Assembly: GCF_025698545.1 (NCBI RefSeq) | Contig: NC_068572.1 | Coordinates: 1,178,001-1,242,000 of the forward strand | DNA length: 64,000 nt | Source of the DNA: Gossypium raimondii | Lineage: Eukaryota > Streptophyta > Magnoliopsida > Malvales > Malvaceae | Reading direction: 5' to 3' | Shown: positions 36,034 to 48,576 of the stretch, in pieces | Numbering within the stretch: position 1 is the stretch's first letter | Layout: each line of letters begins with the position of its first letter | Notes under the pieces: model-generated | What the model saw: only the letters and a program-made list of their open reading frames with translations | The model's database searches: none | Told to the model about the DNA's origin: nothing | Program-made: the position numbers and the translations under genes

Positions 36034-39000
36034 ATGAGTACAAAGGTTGACCAGATATCTGCTGTTGGACCTTACATTACCAATATGTCTGCAACAACTA
36101 CTTCATCCACTGCATCAACTACAGGCCCAAAGGTCTCAAGGTTTGCCGCGAAGACTGGCTTTGTTATACCTAAAAATAAATTGTCAGGTTCACTGGTCCC
36201 TATTTTCCGAGGAGGTAAAAAACCCGGAGGAAATGCTACTGCCAATGAAGATAATATGGACCAGATTCAGAGGAAAACAAAATGGGGCCCTGATCCAACA
36301 CAGGATGCTGCTGTTAGAAGGGGTAGGGCCTTAGCTTATCAGGTATTTAAGCCATCCTTTACAAGTGCATTTTGGAGTCATTTTGCAAATGCATATTGAA
36401 CTTTTAAGTGTTAAATTTTAGAAGTTCTTTCAATATGTTTAAACTGTCCTGAGGAGTTGGAGGCATTTGTAGCCCTGGATTGTATTCCATATTGCTCATC
36501 TGATGGCAATCGAATATTTCCTTTATTTTTCCATTGGGTGATAAATGCCAATGTCCACTTTGCGATTCCCTAGCATCGAAACTCCACATTCCAGGTGCCA
36601 TTAAGTGATATTAGGTCCTCTAAGCTGATCCATATTTTGAGCAGACTCGGGTGGACCAGATTACGCAACAGCTGAAGTCAGGAAATCTGGATGCCGGGGA
36701 TACTGAAGACTCACCATTTGTGTCTCAGAATATGGTTAAAAGCACTTCTGATACTCAACTTGAAAGTGAGGTAGAAAGACGGTTAATATTGCACCTTCTG
36801 TTAATATCTTTTTATTCTATTGACTTATTGAGGATTTTATATTTCTAACTAACATAGAATTTGTGAATGCAGAAATTAGAACTCTTGGAGATTGAAAGAC
36901 GGGAGGCTATTGGTAACTCTGACAACTTTTGCCAGATGATAATTTTTTCTCTTTCTCAAATTTATTCAGTTTTTCACCATTTTGTTATTGACTTCTAGGT
37001 GAAATACTAAAATTGAATCCAAGTTACAAAGCACCAGCAGATTATAAACCATTATTGAAAGATGCAACAGTTCCCATTCCTGTAAGCCCATTTTTATACT
37101 GACATATTACTGCATATAATTTTCCAATGTCATCCTTTTCCTGCATTTTTTTTATTGTACTGCTGAAAGAAGTTAATGGCAATCTTGCTGATCAAAGTTG
37201 TATGAAAATTTTTTGAGTTACATATTTGATATTTTTCAGCATTTGTAGTGCCTAACAATGTTCTCATTTAATTTTTCTGCCTTTTGATTCTATACATGCA
37301 TTCCCTTTGATCTAAATATATGCATCATGTTTATCTTGTTGCCCGCCCAAAGTGAAAATTATGGCTTTGACCCTCACTGCACTTGTATTTGTATTTTCCT
37401 TTTGGAAAGTTGCATTGTGAGACACTTTCAACCTAAATAACCTAGCGATAGTATCAAAAAGTGTAGTTAATATGTTGGTTAAGAAGGCTGCAATGCTTAT
37501 GATTCATATCTTATCACCAGATAAGCCGTGGTGTTTGTGTCAATTGTGTTTCAAATATAGACAAATTTGACCAGTTAATGGCTATACTGTTTTGTTATGG
37601 GAACCTTCAAATTTGTTCCAACTTTCATAACAAAGCTACTCTCTCTCTAATATTAATAATTTTCTTTCATTCTTTGCCTATGTGCATTCAACACTTGAAT
37701 ATTATGATACTATATTAGCTTTGCAGGTGAAGGAATATCCTGGATGCAATTTTGTTGGTCTAATATTTGGTCCCGGAAGTGATACTAAGAAGCGACTAGA
37801 AAAGGTACGTATTATGGTTTCTGTGCAGATCCATACAGTCATTCATGTAATACATGTATGTACATATGCATGATGTTCTTCTTGAGGGCAAATTTATAAT
37901 TTACCATTCATCTTAAAAATCAGGAAACTGGAGCTATAGTACAAGTTTACGGCATTAAAGCAAATACTGGAGAGAAGGTAATTCTTTGGGCTGGGAGAAT
38001 ATAATGCCGTCTAGTTAATTGAGCTGAAGCCTTTTATTTTTTTATTTTTGGTATTCTCTCTGTCTGTTTCACGGTTCATGTTCGGGGCTCGGTGCTGCCC
38101 CTCACAACAATGCCATCTCTAAAGTCTGAACCCGTGTTCTTTCATTGAGAGTGCTTTACCACTACACCCGACACTTGTTGGTAGCTGAAGCCTTTTATAT
38201 TTCTTACTTAACTTGCCTTAGGTAGAAGCTTTATGAAGCTTGAATCACTATTGACTTATAGCTAGTATTTCTTCCTCAGGTTGAAATTTCTACTCCCGAT
38301 GGTAATGAAACCCAGGATGCTTATGAAGAGCTGTATGTTCATCTATCAGCTGACACTTTTGAGAAAGTTGATGGAGCGGTGGCGCTGATTGAGTTGCTAG
38401 TTAGTTCAATATCAGTGAGTTCATCCTTCTGAACATCAAGAAAAATTCTCCAAAAAGAAGAAGATTAACAAGTGATATTTATTATTCATATATTTTCTGC
38501 AGGGAAATTTAGGTACTGGTTCAGTGCCTGCGATATCTTGTAATGATGTGAATGTTCTAAGTCAAATCCCTGACACAGCTGTATCATCTGTGACTGATGC
38601 TGCTTTAAATCAGCAAGTGCCACAACTTACACTAGCATCTCCACAAGGTCAGTTTCAATATCAGAATTCATGGTTCCCTACCAGCTCTATGCCGCTGAAT
38701 TTTTCAGCACCAGTTATCAATAGTTCTGTACCTGCACAGTCCTCACCTTCAAACCCGTCTTCACTCTTTGGGCCACGGCCACCTCCTGCAGCTGGATACA
38801 ACTCAATTGTTCAAAACTCATCCCTTGTTTCATCTGGTCCACAACTTCCAAGACAAGTACAACCACAGCCATATATGCCTCCGATGCATCCTCTAAGTCA
38901 TACCGGTCCTCAAAATTTTCTTATCCCGAATCCAAATCCTCCATCTTCTCAACCTGGCAATTTTTCTTCACTACCTTTTACTGGAAACCAGCCCCATGCT

Positions 39001-40248
39001 CTGGGGCCACTCCCTGGCCCTAGACCGTCGATGCCTTTGTTTCCCCAAACTGCATCTAGTGTTTCATCAGGACTGCTAAAAGAGCAGCCAGCAGTACCTG
39101 CAGGAAGCTCCTCAGGCTGGTCAGCCAACTCTGCATCCCCAGGTCTGAGCAATGTAGGGCAACTGGCTCCACCTGCAATTCTATCCCAGGTGCCTCATCC
39201 TGTAGTTCCACGGCCGGTTGTTGCATTGAGTTCTTCTGCCCCTCCAAACATGTCAGCTTCTTTTGCAACTGGGCAATCTGGTCCTCGGTTAACCAGTGCA
39301 CCTGTCAACCATCCATCCTTGCCTTTTCCTCCTGGTCCTCCACTAGTGCCTGCACCACCACCAATGCAATCCTCTTTACCTACCATTTCCATGGCACAAC
39401 CGCCAAATCCATCTCTAAATCCAGCAATGTTATCTAGACCAATTATCTCACAAGTACCATCCACGTCCTTGCCACCATCTCTGCCAAGAGGAAGTTCTGG
39501 TTCTATTCCTGGAAACATGGCAAATTTTGCTCCCATAAATCGACCTTCAGCAATAGCTGCTAGATCACAACAGTCAAGTTCAGGGGATTTTACATTTCAA
39601 CCTCACCAAACACAGGGCCCAGCCTATCCAATGGTTCCAAGACCAGTCAGTCAGGCTGCAAATCAACATAGTCTGGCCCCCAGATCAGCAGTTCACCTCC
39701 AACCACCACAAGCTCCACCTTTCCAGTTTGGTGTGCCCAATTCCACTCCCCAATCAGGAATGCAAGTGTTTCCTAGGCCACAGAGTGGCAACCAGATGGG
39801 TTTGCCACAAACTCACATGTCTTCTTCACAGCTCGCTGCTCAGCAAAATGCCATGTCTGCCAGACCTCCAGCATTCCCAGGCACCGGTCCTAATCCAGTT
39901 CCACAAATGGGATTGAGAAACTTTGTTCCACCTCCCCAAGCACCCAATATTGCCGGTTCCTTTCCTTCTAGGCCAGGGCACTCTTTGCAACATCAACAGC
40001 ATTACCCACCTCTGCCACCTAGGCTGGGAAATTTCGCACCTCCAAACCCCCGATTTTCCAGCGGTGGTTTCCCACAGTCCACTAGGTCTACATTGGGCCA
40101 TTCTGCCGGACAGCAAGTTTATGATCCATTCTCTCCCACTTCTGTTCCTGGGGCATCTCAACACCAGGGAGGTGGTAAAGCAAATGCAAGGAAACAGGAC
40201 AGTGATCCTGAGTATGAAGATTTGATGGCTTCAGTAGGAGTAAAGTAG
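36034..40248 (+). CDS. SF1/branchpoint-bridging-like KH protein with proline-rich tail
   Basis: Eight coding exons: 36034-36342, 36645-36770, 36873-36912, 36999-37081, 37727-37804, 37924-37977, 38280-38414, 38503-40248 (GT-AG, in phase, 856 aa). The N-terminus is Ser/Thr-rich and basic, then KTKWGPDPTQDAAVRRGRAL resembles the SF1 helix-hairpin region. The KH/QUA2-like domain covers about 165-275: LNPSYKAPADYKP, VKEYPGCNFVGLIFG, KKRLEKETGAIVQVYG, EELYVHLSADTFEKVDG. SF1 binds the intron branch site in the early spliceosome. The KH loop that is GPRG in SF1 reads GPGS here (201-204). No CCHC zinc knuckle or RRM is seen, unlike canonical plant SF1. The last exon encodes a 580-residue Pro/Ser/Gln-rich, probably disordered tail ending YEDLMASVGVK. 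A nuclear RNA-binding role is inferred, and branch-site binding is not assured. Confidence 0.9.
38072..38190 (-). mobile_element. tRNA-derived SINE-like repeat in intron 6 of the SF1-like gene
   Basis: On the minus strand it reads 'GTCGGGTGTAGTGGTAAAGC' (A box) and 'ACACGGGTTCAGACTTT' (B box), then 'GGCATTGTTGTGAGGGGCAG'. It is the better preserved of the two copies. Confidence 0.55.
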
Positions 40249-43200
40249 GTAATCATTTTGACTAATTTGTTTTAAGACGGCCATAATCAGGAGATTATAT
40301 TTCAATGATTTAGACTTTCTGTTTGAAGATGTTAAATATAGGAAAAAAAAGTAGAATAGAAAAGAAATTATTTTCTTCAAATTTGCTGATTTTAGATGCA
40401 TTTATTGACTCTGCTTACTCATTCCCTAGCTGAATATCACTGCTTGGACCATATCCGTTTGAATCATTTCGAGTTTGGGTCATTCAGATTTGAGGCTTTA
40501 GTTTTTCTGGAGTTATTGCGAATTTAGGTAATTTCTTGTTATGGTTATTTCAGGTTTGTATGGTTTTGGGATTGAACCATTTTGAGTTCTGGTCAGTTAG
40601 GGTTTAGGGTTAATTTGGGTTCGGATTGAGTTTTTGGATTTGGATAAAAAGGGATGGATTTTTTAGAGATGCAACTTGGGATTTAAATTACAGAAATGAA
40701 CATGGTTTCGGTCCTATAATGTTTATTGTTATTACATAGGGATGGCAAAAAAACCCGATGGGTTTTGACCTGAATTGGTTCAACGGGGTCGGATTTTTTT
40801 TCTTCCAAAATCGTGTTTTGAGACTAGTTTGATTGGAGAATTATTCGGGTTGGGTTGAGTTTAGAGAAAGTTCATTAAAAATGTATGATAACAAAATTAT
40901 AGTATCATTTAAAATGAACTAGCATCATAAAAAGTCTTGAACTTTGACTTACGTACGTACACAAATATGAGACAAAAGTCTTGTTTTATTTTGAGAGAAA
41001 ACTATTGTTGTATTTTGATAAAAATAAATAAATAAAAATTGTGGCATATCTTTAATTTTGCAAGTCGGATTTGGACAAATAAATTAATATTTAATTCATA
41101 ATTAAAATATAAATACTATCTATCCGATCCGATTTTAAAAACATTGATGCTCCATCTAATTGACTTGAAAGTCACCATAAAGTTCTCACTTTGAGAGTGC
41201 AGGCTTTAGTTGTTGGACGCGGTTAGGTGACCAAACCAACTTTTTGTTGGTCATCTGCTTCCTTGTCTGCAAGCATAACAAAGCTAAAATTATTTCTAGG
41301 CATTCTTATTATTTTCAGCAACCAAAAAAAAAAAAAGTAAGCAAATAGTAATGGAAGGGTGGTGTTATTTGAACCATATCGGATCGGTTAGTATATCAAT
41401 TTAGATATACAGGTTGAATCAGTTTTTAAGTGAATTGCTTAGAAACAGTAAAAAAAACTAAAAATTAGAATAAAAAATTGATGGTTGAATCGATTTCTAT
41501 AATTTTATATAATTTTAATTATTGTTTGGTTGATGGTTGAATCGGTCAAATTAATTAAACTGAAAATTGATGATTAAACTGATTTAACAATTCATAAATT
41601 ATTAAAAAAATTGTGAAAGGTTTCCAAAGAAAAAATAGAGAGAAATTTAACATTATTATGATGAAGGATTAATTTATTTAAAAAGTTTATAAACGGTAAA
41701 TGGGAAAAATGAAATGTTAAAATACAATTTTAATTTATTTTTAATTGACAATGTATTAAATTATGTTAAAAATAAAAATATAAAATTTATTTTGATGGGT
41801 CTATTTTATTTTATTTAACATATATAAATTTATATAGTAATTACATGATTTCATTTGCTTTTGAATTTTGTAAATATTTGTATTTTTATCAATTTTAATA
41901 TATCAATTTGATAATTAAATCTATTTTGATATTGAATTTGGATTTCGTAAAAGTACGATGACATGAAACTCTAAGTTTGTGCCGCGTCATCACTTAAAAC
42001 TCAAAAAATTTATAAATATTTTATATTATATATATTTTTAATTTTCAGGTGATGACATGACATCCTGAGTCTGTGCCACGTTATCACACATTTATAGAAG
42101 GACTTAAGATTGAAAAAAAGACTAATTGAGAGAAAGTTCATGGCTTAGAAGAATTGCCGTATAGTCGATTAGGACCTCAACAAATTGAGTGACGGAGATT
42201 GAGAGGGTGTTATGGTCACCCATGTCTAGGATGTATAAGGTCAATGTAGGGTAATGAAATTAGTGGTGGCTCTTTTGTATTTAGGAAAGTGTTCTCATTT
42301 CAAACGTTTTTCTTATAGAGTTGCTCAAATGACCCAATCAAGAATGACGCCAGTGAGGTGACAGAAGTCTTGATCCCTTAAAATGAAAAATTTAATATTT
42401 ATGTCAATTGAATCTTAATTCGATTGGCATGTGTATTATTGTCAATGCAAGAAGATGTGAGTTTGAGTGCACTAAAGCACGTTATCTTCCTATTTATAGG
42501 TTGGGAATGGACTATGGATAGTTCTAGATGTTATGTCTAAAAGAGCAGATATAATCAAAACTTATAATGAGTTTCTTTAAAAAAGAATTAATATTCATAA
42601 CTTTTACTTTTTCAGATTTTAAAATTCAAGTTCAACTATTAAAATTATTTTGTTAAATTCAGTTAATTACAATGTCATTTTTTAGTTACATTGCTACTAA
42701 ATAAGTACTTTTTAATTTTAAAATATCACACCAACAAATTTAACAAAAAGAAAATTAACAATGTTAACAATTGAATCAATTCAAATCTGAAAAGTAGAGG
42801 GACTAAATTCTAAATTTGTGAAGAGTACATGGATTTATGGCATACTTTAACCTTATTTATTAATTAAAAATAAACAATAACACTTTATTTATACTAGATT
42901 ATGATACACTCATAATGTGGGTGAAAAACTAATTATATAACAAATATATTTTATAAAAAAATGATGTAAATAACAAATAAGGTTTCGGTTAAATGTTAAA
43001 ATATATAAAGGCTTGAGTTCAAATCTGTTATGTGCTTATATTTTATATATGAAATATATAAAATGATAATAACACTCACAAAATAATACAGTTTACTTTG
43101 TAAAATAAGAGAATTTTCGTTATTATACAACCTGAGTTGGTATCCAGTTGACTTACAACACTAACTCAATCAAATGTTCAATATATAGTATATAGATTAA

Positions 43201-43877
43201 TATTAATATATATTTTTGGGAGAATATTTGATGTACTGTTAGTGTATGAGTCTTGCAGACCGCCAAAGAACTTTAACACGATTCCTTATCATCGATGAAA
43301 TAAAAAATAGTAAAGGATTTACAAATAAATACTAATAACTTTATTTAAACATAAACCCAAAACCCAAAGTTAGATATAAACTCCAAACTCTAAACTTGAA
43401 AGCTTGAAATTTGATATAAACCCTAAATCTTCCATTATTTCTTTGTTAAAACAATGATGAGGTATCATGTTGTTATCCATTGATAGTGTTCGAAACTTAT
43501 ACACAGATGATACGTCACATACTATTTCTATTTGGTTTAAGTATGCCATCAATCTCTGTACTTTTCTCAAATTTTGAATTTAGTCCCTCTACTTTTTAGA
43601 TTTCAAATTTCTAGTTCAATTGTTAACATCGTTAAAATTTGTCATTAAATTTGTTTGTGCAACATTTTGAATAAAAAGTATTCACTTAGTACCTCGTAAC
43701 TAAAAAATAGTGTTATAATGAATTTGAATTTAACAAAATAATTTTAATAGTATTAACAATTAGATTTAAATTTCGAAATCTAAAAACTAAATAAACTGAA
43801 TTCTTAAAAATAAAAGTATCGTGGGACAGGGTTGTGATGTATCTCATCAAAAAGAAAACTTACTTGGAAAATTTTCA
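40249..43877. other. AT-rich spacer with MITE fragments
   Basis: The first 300 bp follow the SF1-like stop and include its 3' UTR. A possible hAT MITE spans about 40737-41158 (left TAGGGATGGCAAAAAAACCC; right reversed TAGATGGAGCATCAATG), without matching flanks. From 41160 to 43870 there is AT-rich sequence with no gene recognised. Confidence 0.4.
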
Positions 43878-43999
43878 ATTTTTTTTTTTTGTGAATTACA
43901 AGAGGAGGGCACAACCCTAACAATAATGTGACTAATGTGATTCAAACCCAGGCCACATCAGGGGTAGTGAACACCCTAACCATCAAGCCAGCACACGGG
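43878..43999 (-). mobile_element. tRNA-derived SINE, copy 1
   Basis: On the minus strand, 'TGGCTTGATGGTTAGGG' fits a pol III A box and 'GGGTTTGAATCAC' a B box. The 3' end is a poly(A) run followed by TTG. The element with about 45 bp of flank ('TTGAGTTAAAGCAAGGTGGC') is repeated immediately downstream. Confidence 0.65.
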
Positions 44000-44046
44000 T
44001 TAAAAATTTCCTAAATTTTGAGTTAAAGCAAGGTGGCAAAATCTCA

Positions 44047-44615
44047 ATTTTTTTTTTTGTGAATTACAAGAGGAGGGCACAACTCTAACAACAACGCAAT
44101 TATGATTCAAACTCAGACTGCATCTGGGGCAATAAACACCCTAATCCACCATCAAGCCAGCACTAGACTTGTCCATGGCCCGACGGCCCGCCCGAAATAT
44201 AAGAGGGTTTGGGTAAAAATAGAGGCCCGAAATATGAGCTTGGGCAAAAAAATGAAAACGGGCCGGGCCTCGGGCACCACTTTTTTTGCCCGGGCTTGGC
44301 CCAGCCCGAAAATAATAAATATATATATTTTATTTTTATTTTTTAATTTTAAAATACTTTTAAAATACTTTTAAAATACTTTTAAAATATTTTTATTTTT
44401 AAAACAATTTTTTAATGTTTATTAAAAAATGGGCCGGGCCGGGCTCGGGCTTATGATATTTTTCTCGGGCCGGGCCTTGGCAAAATTTTATGCCCATATT
44501 TCGGGCCAGGCCCGGGCCCAGGAGGCGGGATGAAAATTTTTCCGGACCCGGCCCGAACCCGGCCCGGCCCGGCCCGGCCTATGGATAGGTCTAGCCAGCA
44601 CACAAGTTTAAAAAA
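44047..44615 (-). mobile_element. tRNA-derived SINE, copy 2, split by a hAT MITE
   Basis: This is the same sequence as copy 1 with its own poly(A) run (T-run at 44047-44058 on +). The 5' part is displaced by the insertion at 44164-44593. The shared flank 'TTGAGTTAAAGCAAGGTGGC' recurs at about 44628-44648. The pair therefore arose by tandem duplication of about 160 bp rather than two insertions. Confidence 0.65.
44164..44593. mobile_element. GC-rich hAT MITE with perfect 8-bp target duplication
   Basis: It begins TAGACTTGTCCATGGCCCG and ends, reversed, TAGACCTATCCATAGGCCGG. The subterminal regions are rich in GGCCCGGCC and GCCCGAAAT. It is flanked by identical GCCAGCAC (44156-44163 and 44594-44601). 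GC content is far above the neighbourhood. Confidence 0.9.
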
Positions 44616-44659
44616 ATCCCAAAATTTGAGTTAAAGCAAGGTGGCAAAATCAAAATCCT

Positions 44660-45764
44660 TTTCTTGTAAGAAAACAAAAAGAAATTAGAAAAATAAATTT
44701 GGGGTTGTTAATTTCTTGCTTGTGTAAGTATCTATAAACCTACTTTTTTTTTTACAAACAAACAAAAAGAGAAAACACAAAGATTCTCTATCAAATTCTT
44801 CATTAAAATTAAGCCTTAATCAATAATAACTATGTTGAATTCATTGCATGCATTCAGCATTCTTGTTATGGTCGATGATTACTTTGAATGTGACGTTGTT
44901 TATGTTATATATAAATAACAAAAACATAAATTTATTCAAATTTAGCTCTTTCGAAATGGTAAAATTATAGTTTAACCCTTTAAAATTATAATTCCATTTA
45001 ATCTCTCAAAATTTTATAGCTTTGCCTTGAAAGTTTTAACGAAAATAGTTATGGAAAATTATACGATACATTACTTGTGGTGTTTTAAAACTTTAGAAGC
45101 ACGATTTAGAGAATGACACGTACCGTTTTAGAGTATTACAAAATTAAGTTTAATTTTTTCGAAAAAAATGAGAATGTGACATTATATGTTAATACCTTTA
45201 ATATATTAGATAATTTTTAAGACAAATAATTATTTTTAAAATTATTTATTTCAATTGAATTAATATAAAATTAACTCGTGACATCAGATTTATTCAAAAT
45301 TTTGATTTAAAATTAAGATAGATTATTTTCGTAAGAAAAAGACTAAACCCCAAGTAAAGCAAAAGAAATCTTTTAGTCATTGCTTTCAAGATAATATACA
45401 TACATACATACATATATATATATATGTATATATTCTTTTTGTTTACTTTGTGTATACATACAATCACAATGAAATCAACCCCTCCTAACCCCAAACCCCA
45501 TAAATTCAAACCAAACAATATTTCCCTACCACCACCAACACACTTTTGTTTTCTTTTCAATTTTATCCCCCAAACCCTCCCTACAAGACATTTTTTCTTG
45601 TTGTCAATTAAGCCCCCAAAATTATTGCAAAGCTTAATCAAAGACAAAGGAACCCCCCCCCCCCAAAAAAAAAACACCTTTGTACACAAATATTCACCTA
45701 ATTGACACATCTAAAAATACCCCCTTTCACCTCTATTAATAATAATAATAAAAATAAAACCCCT
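44660..45764. other. AT-rich spacer and 3' flank of the DUF716 gene
   Basis: No gene was recognised. It includes a (CATA)n/(TA)n run at about 45398-45432 and a C-rich run near 45650. The final 50-100 bp are probably the 3' UTR of the minus-strand DUF716 gene. Confidence 0.4.
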
Positions 45765-46739
45765 TTACCTTTCAATGTCCATAATTGCATACCCTTTTCC
45801 CATGTGAATAAACCCTTTGGTGGGTTCACCTTGTTTATTGCTTCCCTTTTGAGATTCAACGTCTTCTTCTTCTTCTTCTTCACCAAGTTCAAAGTGATCA
45901 TTTTCATGGCTTTTCAATGTTGAATACTCAACTTTTTGACCATATAATTTGACCAAAACAAGATAAAAGCTCATAGCAAAAATGGTAACACCAATCAAAG
46001 CCCAACTAAATTCTATATTGACTAATGACTTAGCTCTATGAAGTGCTTCATCGCTTGAACATTTAACCACTTGGTGCCCCACTTCTAAATGGATGAAACA
46101 ACCTTTAGGGATCAAGTTTGGGGTCCAAAGCATAAACCCCATGGCCATAAGCCATAACCCTTGGTACAAAATGCTAAGAGACCTAATGAAACTAACCATA
46201 AAGCTCTTTGGGTACCCAATTCCCATTAAAGTTGTGACTAAAGACACAACTATAGCGCTTTGTAATAACAAATGGTATTGGCCTTCAACTCCCATATGAT
46301 CAGCTGAGTGAAGATGGAACAGAAACAGCTGTTGGGCAAAGGCAATTGCTCCAAGGAATTGTGTTAAGCTATGCTTAAACATAAGGTCGATATTGATGCT
46401 AGTTTTGTCAAGGACTATGGCAAAAGCAGCATATATGAAGAAAGTCATTGATATAGCTGAGTGTTCAAAGTTATGAAGATGGTTAGATGGGATGGTTCCA
46501 TCAGTGTCAAAAGGTTGATGCTTTTCTGGACCAATGAAAAGCTCCATTGATATGGAGATTGATGAACCAACCATGATCAAAACCAGCTCCAAGTACCTAA
46601 ATTTCAAGGTTGGGAACCATGGGAAAGATGTGTATGAATTTGGGTTTAAAGCATGAAGCTTGATGTGATTGAAAAGATGCCAAAACCCAAGTGCAAAAAA
46701 TGCAAAACCCGGTGCAACATGTCCCACTAAAGTACCCAT
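45765..46739 (-). CDS. DUF716/TMEM45-family multi-span membrane protein
   Basis: Single exon, 324 aa from the Met of MGTLVGHVAPGFAFF. An in-frame Met six codons upstream (46757, MPWKKK) is less typical of the family. About seven hydrophobic helices are visible, for example APGFAFFALGFWHLF, LELVLIMVGSSISIS, ISMTFFIYAAFAIVL, LGAIAFAQQLFLFHL, SAIVVSLVTTLMGIG, GLWLMAMGFMLW and WALIGVTIFAMSFYLVL. Family-typical His-rich positions include HNFEHSA and FHLHSADH. The hydrophilic tail carries an acidic GAA-encoded run (ELGEEEEEEDVE) and ends YAIMDIER. Biochemical function is not established for this family, although some plant members are linked to virus response. Convergent or divergent partners are far away. 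Confidence 0.9.
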   Translation of the reverse strand: MGTLVGHVAPGFAFFALGFWHLFNHIKLHALNPNSYTSFPWFPTLKFRYLELVLIMVGSSISISMELFIGPEKHQPFDTDGTIPSNHLHNFEHSAISMTFFIYAAFAIVLDKTSINIDLMFKHSLTQFLGAIAFAQQLFLFHLHSADHMGVEGQYHLLLQSAIVVSLVTTLMGIGYPKSFMVSFIRSLSILYQGLWLMAMGFMLWTPNLIPKGCFIHLEVGHQVVKCSSDEALHRAKSLVNIEFSWALIGVTIFAMSFYLVLVKLYGQKVEYSTLKSHENDHFELGEEEEEEDVESQKGSNKQGEPTKGFIHMGKGYAIMDIER

Positions 46740-46757
46740 TTTTTTTTTCCAAGGCAA

Positions 46758-48276
46758 AACAAAAGGAAGGGCTTGTTTGGAGGGAGGGAAAAGGAGGGAA
46801 AAAGAAGGTTTTTTGATGAAGGAAATTTGATGGGGTGATGAAGGGAGGGGGTTTAGTTTTTAAGGGGGATGGGTTGAGTTGAATTTCTAAGGGCTCCAGA
46901 GGGTTCCATTGAGAAGGGCTTTCAAAGTTTTGAACTTTAGTATATGAGAATTTTAGATAAGGAATGTGAAGATTAAACAAAGTTGACCATCTCTAAGTTT
47001 CTTAATTTTTAGCTGTGATGGCCTCTTGTTTCTCTAGAATACATAATTTTCATACCAACAATCAAAACCCCCTTTTTGAAATGACTAGAATTAGCCTATT
47101 TTGAGTTCAAAAGGGTCACACTATTTGTATGATTTGATAGATTAGGTTTATCAGGGTGGAGGTAAAAGTATAACTTTCTGGAGATAAGGATGAAATTAGA
47201 ACTTTCTTTTAAGGTTTAAAATTGATTTACAAAATTTTGAAGATTGATGTCTAATTTTATTAAATATTAATTTATAATTACATGATTTTTAAATGGACTA
47301 TATTGAAATTTCACCATATTTTAGAGGGGGTGATGGCCCTCACATGCCCTCTCTAGTGATGTCCCTGGACGGAGAACCAAAAGTTCAAAAGAAAAAAAAA
47401 AAGAGTTAAATTGAAGTACATATTTTCTTTAAGGATTAAAATTGCATTTTTATTATTTTATTTATATAGGAGCTAAGATTACTGTCTATCTCTTTCGAAA
47501 TTATAGTGAATTTAATATAATCTATATATTATTTTTAGGTATAATATTTGATGCACGTGTGTAAATATTAATGGGATAAATTCAATATTTTTAGATTTTA
47601 TATAATTTAACCTTAAAAAACCCTTCAATATTTATATTTTGTCATTTTGGACTTAATTCTAAAAAATTAACAAATTCAACCTAATCAGTTACATGTTTAC
47701 ACAAATATTACAAGATAAATTTGTTAAATTAAGACCAAATTGATGAATGTATAAAAATTGAGGGTTAAAATTGTTATTATACCAATTAAAACTACGTGCA
47801 ATTGAGGTAAAACATTATCGTTGTGATTAATTGTCCTTAGTTGCCACTTTCGAAATTGACAATGATTAAATTGCTTTGATTTTTTTTTTGAAAAGGACTA
47901 ATTTGCTCAATTTTGAAATTGAGAGGGACTAGAGATCTTTTACCTACTTTTTAAAACTCAATATGACTATTTTTTTAACATTTAAGGCTAATTTGGAATT
48001 TTTTTGAACAACGTGATTTAAAAATTTAAGTGTTTAATATTACTGTAAAAAATATTGTGAAAAGTTAAAATGTTCATTGAAGATGTAAAGAAAAAATAAA
48101 TTAATTTAAATGAAATTTAATATTATGAAATTAATTTAAGTGTTAATATTATGATATATATATATATATATATATGAGATATCAATATTAATTGTAAATT
48201 TTAATTTCAATTTATAAGTCATATTTTAGATATTAAAATCCGGTATGATTTAATAAAATTTCATTTTTATTTTTGA
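46758..48276. other. Upstream flank of DUF716 gene and spacer
   Basis: The region to about 46990 is the probable 5' UTR and promoter. A short MITE-like fragment lies at about 47150-47375. A palindromic element at about 47605-47785 resembles the nested one at 757-1169. No gene was recognised. Confidence 0.4.
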
Positions 48277-48576
48277 TATAATGATTTATTTGATCCTTCA
48301 ATTTTATAAAAATATAATTTTAACCCTCCATTTATTTTTTCGTCTCTTTTAGTCATTAAACTTGCATTATTTACTTACATGTCGGTCCATGTGTATGCCA
48401 CGTTAGCAATTAATATTGTGTATGCCACATAAGCAAAGTTAATAAATATTAACTTTTCTATCCATTTTGGAGTGATTTAACAAACAATACAAATTTAAAA
48501 GCTAAAAGAGACGAAAAATTAAATAGAATGCTAAAATGATTTTTTGTAAAGCTGAAGGACTAAATAAAACATTATA
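48277..48576. mobile_element. MITE with about 75-bp inverted repeats
   Basis: Left TATAATGATTTATTTGATCC and right reversed TATAATGTTTTATTTAGTCC continue in parallel to 'TTTTTCGTCTCTTTTAG' on both arms. Flanks share TTTATTTTT but offset by two bases. Confidence 0.65.

Noticed and set aside
38949-40225. Several open frames on both strands across the SF1-like last exon
   Set aside because: They are by-products of a long proline-rich exon. Codon pattern and homology support only the plus frame ending at 40248.
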